From: Pseudomonas capsici
GTDB lineage: Bacteria > Pseudomonadota > Gammaproteobacteria > Pseudomonadales > Pseudomonadaceae
DNA length: 64,000 nt
Assembly (NCBI RefSeq): GCF_017165765.1
Contig: NZ_JAFGZD010000013.1
Coordinates: 62,001-126,000, forward strand
Reading direction: 5' to 3'
Under the pieces are notes generated by a model that was not told where the DNA came from, ran no database searches, and was given only the letters and a program-made list of their open reading frames with translations. Positions 61,464 to 64,000 of the stretch are shown here, piece after piece (the stretch's first letter is position 1; each line of letters begins with the position of its first letter). A program made the position numbers and the translations under genes.

Positions 61464-62636
61464 ATGAAACGCTCTCGACACCCTGGACGCGCCGTCCTTC
61501 TGGCGCTGTGCATGTTTCCGGTCATTGCCGTGTGTGCCTGGCAAATCATGCCTTCGGGCAACAACGATGCAGCCACCGCCCTCGTCACCCGCAGCGATAT
61601 CCAAAGCAGCGTGACCGCATTGGGCACTCTGCAACCGCGCAGCTATGTGGATGTGGGCTCCCAGGCCACCGGCCAGATCATGAAGATCCACGCGCAGGTC
61701 GGGGATCAGGTCAAGGAAGGTCAACTGCTGGTGGAGATCGATCCGTCCACGCAAAAGGCCCGGCTCGATGCCGCCCGCTACGCCATTGAAAACCTCAAGG
61801 CCCAGTTGCAGGAGCAGCGTGCCCTGCATGAGCTGGCGCAGCAAAAACAGCAACGCCAGCGCAGTCTGGCAGCCGGAGGCGCCACCCGCGCCGAAGATGT
61901 ACAAGCCGCCGAATCCGAGTTTCGCGCCACCCAGGCACGGGTCGACATGTTCAAGGCACAGATTCTCCAGGCCCAGGCCAGTTTGCGCAGTGACGAAGCC
62001 GCACTGGGCTACACCCGCATCTATGCGCCGATGTCCGGGACCGTGGTGGCACTGGATGCACGGGAAGGCCAGACCCTCAATGCCCAGCAGCAGACACCGC
62101 TGATCCTGCGCATCGCCCGGCTCTCGCCCATGACCGTCTGGGCCGAAGTGTCCGAGGCCGATATCGGCCATGTCAAACCCGGCATGAACGCCTACTTCAC
62201 CACCCTGAGTGGCGGCACACGACGCTGGAACAGCACGGTACGGCAGATTCTTCCGGTACCGCCCAAGCCGCTGGAGCAGGCCAATCAGGGTGGCGGCAGC
62301 CCGAGCAGTTCAGGCAAGAGCGGCAGCGGTCGCGTGGTGCTCTATACCGTACTGCTGGATGTCGACAACGCCGACCAGGCACTGATGGCGGAAATGACCG
62401 CGCAGATCTTCTTTGTTGCCAACAGCGCCCAAAACACCCTGACCGCCCCGCTTGCCGCCCTCAAAAGCGGACCGCAGGCCGACCTGCAGACGGCACGAGT
62501 CGTCACCGCCAGCGGCGACATACAGAACCGCGAGGTTCGTACCGGAATCAGCGACCGCCTGCGCGTGCAGATTCTCGAAGGGCTGAATGAAGGCGATCGG
62601 CTGTTGATCGGCCCGGCCATCGGCAGCGGAGGCTGA
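61464..62636 (+). CDS. pvdR: Periplasmic adaptor of MacA type, probable pyoverdine exporter PvdR
   Basis: 390 residues from the ATG at 61464, with AGGA seven bases upstream. An N-terminal membrane anchor (AVLLALCMFPVIAVCAW) is followed by a lipoyl/barrel-sandwich domain (YVDVGSQATGQIMKIHAQVGDQVKEGQLLVEID). A helical hairpin occupies about 110-190, then barrel and membrane-proximal domains (IYAPMSGTVVALDAREGQTL). It belongs to the MacA group. The adjacent MacB-type gene and a PvdS-type promoter indicate PvdR of the PvdRT-OpmQ pump rather than macrolide export. The symbol is inferred from this context. Confidence 0.85.
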   Translation: MKRSRHPGRAVLLALCMFPVIAVCAWQIMPSGNNDAATALVTRSDIQSSVTALGTLQPRSYVDVGSQATGQIMKIHAQVGDQVKEGQLLVEIDPSTQKARLDAARYAIENLKAQLQEQRALHELAQQKQQRQRSLAAGGATRAEDVQAAESEFRATQARVDMFKAQILQAQASLRSDEAALGYTRIYAPMSGTVVALDAREGQTLNAQQQTPLILRIARLSPMTVWAEVSEADIGHVKPGMNAYFTTLSGGTRRWNSTVRQILPVPPKPLEQANQGGGSPSSSGKSGSGRVVLYTVLLDVDNADQALMAEMTAQIFFVANSAQNTLTAPLAALKSGPQADLQTARVVTASGDIQNREVRTGISDRLRVQILEGLNEGDRLLIGPAIGSGG

Positions 62637-64000
62637 ATGCAGACGCCACTGATCGACCTGCGGGATATCCGCAAATCCTACGGGGGTGGCGACAGCCCGC
62701 TGGTCAACGTGCTGCGGGGCATAGATCTGTCGATCCATGCCGGAGAGTTCGTGGCGATTGTCGGTGCCTCCGGCTCGGGCAAATCGACCCTGATGAATAT
62801 CCTCGGCTGCCTCGACCGCCCCAGCAGCGGGCACTACCTGTTCGCCGGGGAAGATGTGGCCGGACTGGACAGCGATGAACTGGCCTGGCTGCGGCGCGAA
62901 GCCTTTGGCTTCGTGTTTCAGGGCTATCACCTGATTCCGTCCGGCTCGGCGCAGGAAAACGTCGAGATGCCGGCCATCTACGCCGGAACGCCCGCCGCAG
63001 AGCGTCACGCCCGCGCCGCTGCCCTGCTCGACCGCCTGGGGCTGGCCTCGCGCACCGGCAACCGTCCGCACCAGCTCTCCGGCGGTCAGCAGCAACGGGT
63101 TTCCATTGCCCGCGCACTGATGAACGGCGGGCATATCATTCTCGCCGACGAACCCACCGGCGCACTGGACAGCCACAGCGGTGCAGAAGTCATGACTCTG
63201 CTGGACGAACTGGCCAGCCAGGGGCATGTGGTGATTCTGATCACTCACGACCGGGAGGTCGCCGCCCGCGCCCGGCGCGTCATCGAAGTCAGTGACGGCC
63301 TGATCGTCAGCGACACGGCCTCCGGCAAGCCGCCAGCCCCGACCAATCCTGCCGCCCTCCAGGCCGTTGACCTGCGCCAGCGCCTGACCGAAGGCAGCAC
63401 CCGCAATGGAGCCTGGAAAGGCGAACTGCTCGATGCCATCCAGGCCGCGTGGCGGGTGATGTGGATCAACCGGTTCCGCACGGCGCTGACCTTGCTGGGC
63501 ATCGTGATCGGCGTCGCCTCGGTGGTGGTCATGCTGGCCGTGGGCGAAGGCAGCAAACGCCAGGTCATGGCGCAGATGTCGTCCTTCGGCTCCAACATCA
63601 TCTACCTCAACGGCAAGTCCCCCAGCCCGCGTACACCCAAAGGCATCATCACGCTGGAGGAAGTGGCCGCCCTGGGCGAGCTGCCGGAAGTCAAAATGAT
63701 CATGCCGGTCAATGGCGGACAGGCAGGCGTACGCTTTGGCAACCTCGATCACTCCAGCTACGTGGGCGGCAACGACACGCATTTTCCGGCCATCTTCAAC
63801 TGGCCGGTCGTCGAAGGCAGTTACTTCACCGAAGCCGACGAGAGAAACGCCGCAGCCGTGGCCGTGATCGGGCACAAGGTCCGGCAAAAGCTGTTCAAGG
63901 ACATGGCCAGTCCCATCGGCCAGTACATTCTCATCGAGAACGTGCCTTTCCAGGTGGTAGGCGTCCTGCAGGAAAAAGGCGCCAGTTCCGGCGACCTGGA
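62637..64000 (+). CDS. pvdT: MacB-type ABC transporter, probable PvdT (3' partial)
   Basis: Begins directly after the adaptor stop (TGA-ATG) and runs off the window; about 454 codons are visible. The N-terminal ATPase has Walker A (GASGSGKSTLMNIL), the Q-loop, the signature (LSGGQQQRVSIARAL) and Walker B (IILADEPTGALD). The membrane part starts near residue 270 with NRFRTALTLLGIVIGVASVVVMLAVGEGSKR, followed by a MacB-type periplasmic domain. Coupling to the PvdR-like adaptor and the PvdS-type promoter support a role in pyoverdine transport or recycling. The rest lies outside the window. Confidence 0.87.
   Translation, partial: MQTPLIDLRDIRKSYGGGDSPLVNVLRGIDLSIHAGEFVAIVGASGSGKSTLMNILGCLDRPSSGHYLFAGEDVAGLDSDELAWLRREAFGFVFQGYHLIPSGSAQENVEMPAIYAGTPAAERHARAAALLDRLGLASRTGNRPHQLSGGQQQRVSIARALMNGGHIILADEPTGALDSHSGAEVMTLLDELASQGHVVILITHDREVAARARRVIEVSDGLIVSDTASGKPPAPTNPAALQAVDLRQRLTEGSTRNGAWKGELLDAIQAAWRVMWINRFRTALTLLGIVIGVASVVVMLAVGEGSKRQVMAQMSSFGSNIIYLNGKSPSPRTPKGIITLEEVAALGELPEVKMIMPVNGGQAGVRFGNLDHSSYVGGNDTHFPAIFNWPVVEGSYFTEADERNAAAVAVIGHKVRQKLFKDMASPIGQYILIENVPFQVVGVLQEKGASSGDL

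Noticed and set aside
61464..64000. Macrolide exporter MacAB
   Set aside because: The families match, but the PvdS-type promoter favours the pyoverdine exporter PvdRT.

Overview
The window is a chromosomal stretch of a fluorescent Pseudomonas, most likely from the P. syringae lineage. The evidence is the TCA-cycle block gltA | sdhCDAB-sucAB-lpd-sucCD, the leuC-leuD-methyltransferase-leuB-asd order, the gltX/uvrB/aromatic aminotransferase neighbourhood, Pseudomonas-type REP palindromes, and sigma-factor sites of the AlgU and PvdS type. Nearly everything is core genome. No insertion sequence, prophage, integron or CRISPR array was seen. Most long open frames antisense to these genes are codon-bias shadows and are not listed.

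Layout. 1-5.6 kb: pirin (5' truncated), a dienelactone-hydrolase-like protein, htpG with a sigma32-type promoter, a small lipoprotein behind an AlgU-type promoter, and the branched-chain amino acid carrier brnQ. 6-19.2 kb: the TCA block on the minus strand, with gltA divergent. 19.2-24.7 kb: small envelope and regulatory genes, including a three-gene lipoprotein / OmpA-like / periplasmic solute-binding operon. 24.8-28.6 kb: etfBA divergent from ETF-ubiquinone oxidoreductase, with a PsrA-like palindrome next to a clear promoter. 28.7-31.7 kb: an AraC regulator divergent from an alcohol dehydrogenase, then an IclR regulator. 32-37.8 kb: a 1624-residue CHASE/multi-PAS hybrid histidine kinase translationally coupled to a REC-GGDEF diguanylate cyclase. 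37.9-42.1 kb: a galactonate catabolism operon (dgoK-dgoA-dgoD-MFS). 42.3-47.6 kb: asd and the leucine genes, with a divergent LysR gene. 48.7-53.5 kb: a PAS-GGDEF-EAL protein, a small heat-shock protein with a candidate RNA thermometer, dusC, a thioesterase and a TetR regulator. 53.7-54.2 kb: a duplicated tRNA-Ala/tRNA-Glu cluster downstream of gltX. 54.4-64 kb: gltX, uvrB, an aromatic aminotransferase, a small secreted protein, a divergent nucleoside-hydrolase-like protein, and a MacA/MacB-type exporter (PvdR/PvdT-like) behind a PvdS-type iron-starvation promoter. The exporter runs off the right edge.

How the parts fit. The TCA genes and the ETF system feed electrons from acetyl-CoA and acyl-CoA oxidation into the quinone pool. 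Two signalling units (the hybrid kinase with its cyclase, and the GGDEF-EAL protein) act on c-di-GMP. The kinase pair lies between the IclR gene and the galactonate operon, which makes sugar-acid metabolism a possible context for it. Stress inputs can be read from the promoters: heat (htpG, the Hsp20 gene), envelope stress (the AlgU-type lipoprotein promoter) and iron starvation (the exporter).

Limits. Gene identities come from recognisable motifs and overall family resemblance, without a database search. Promoters, operators and RNA structures were found by eye and are candidates.
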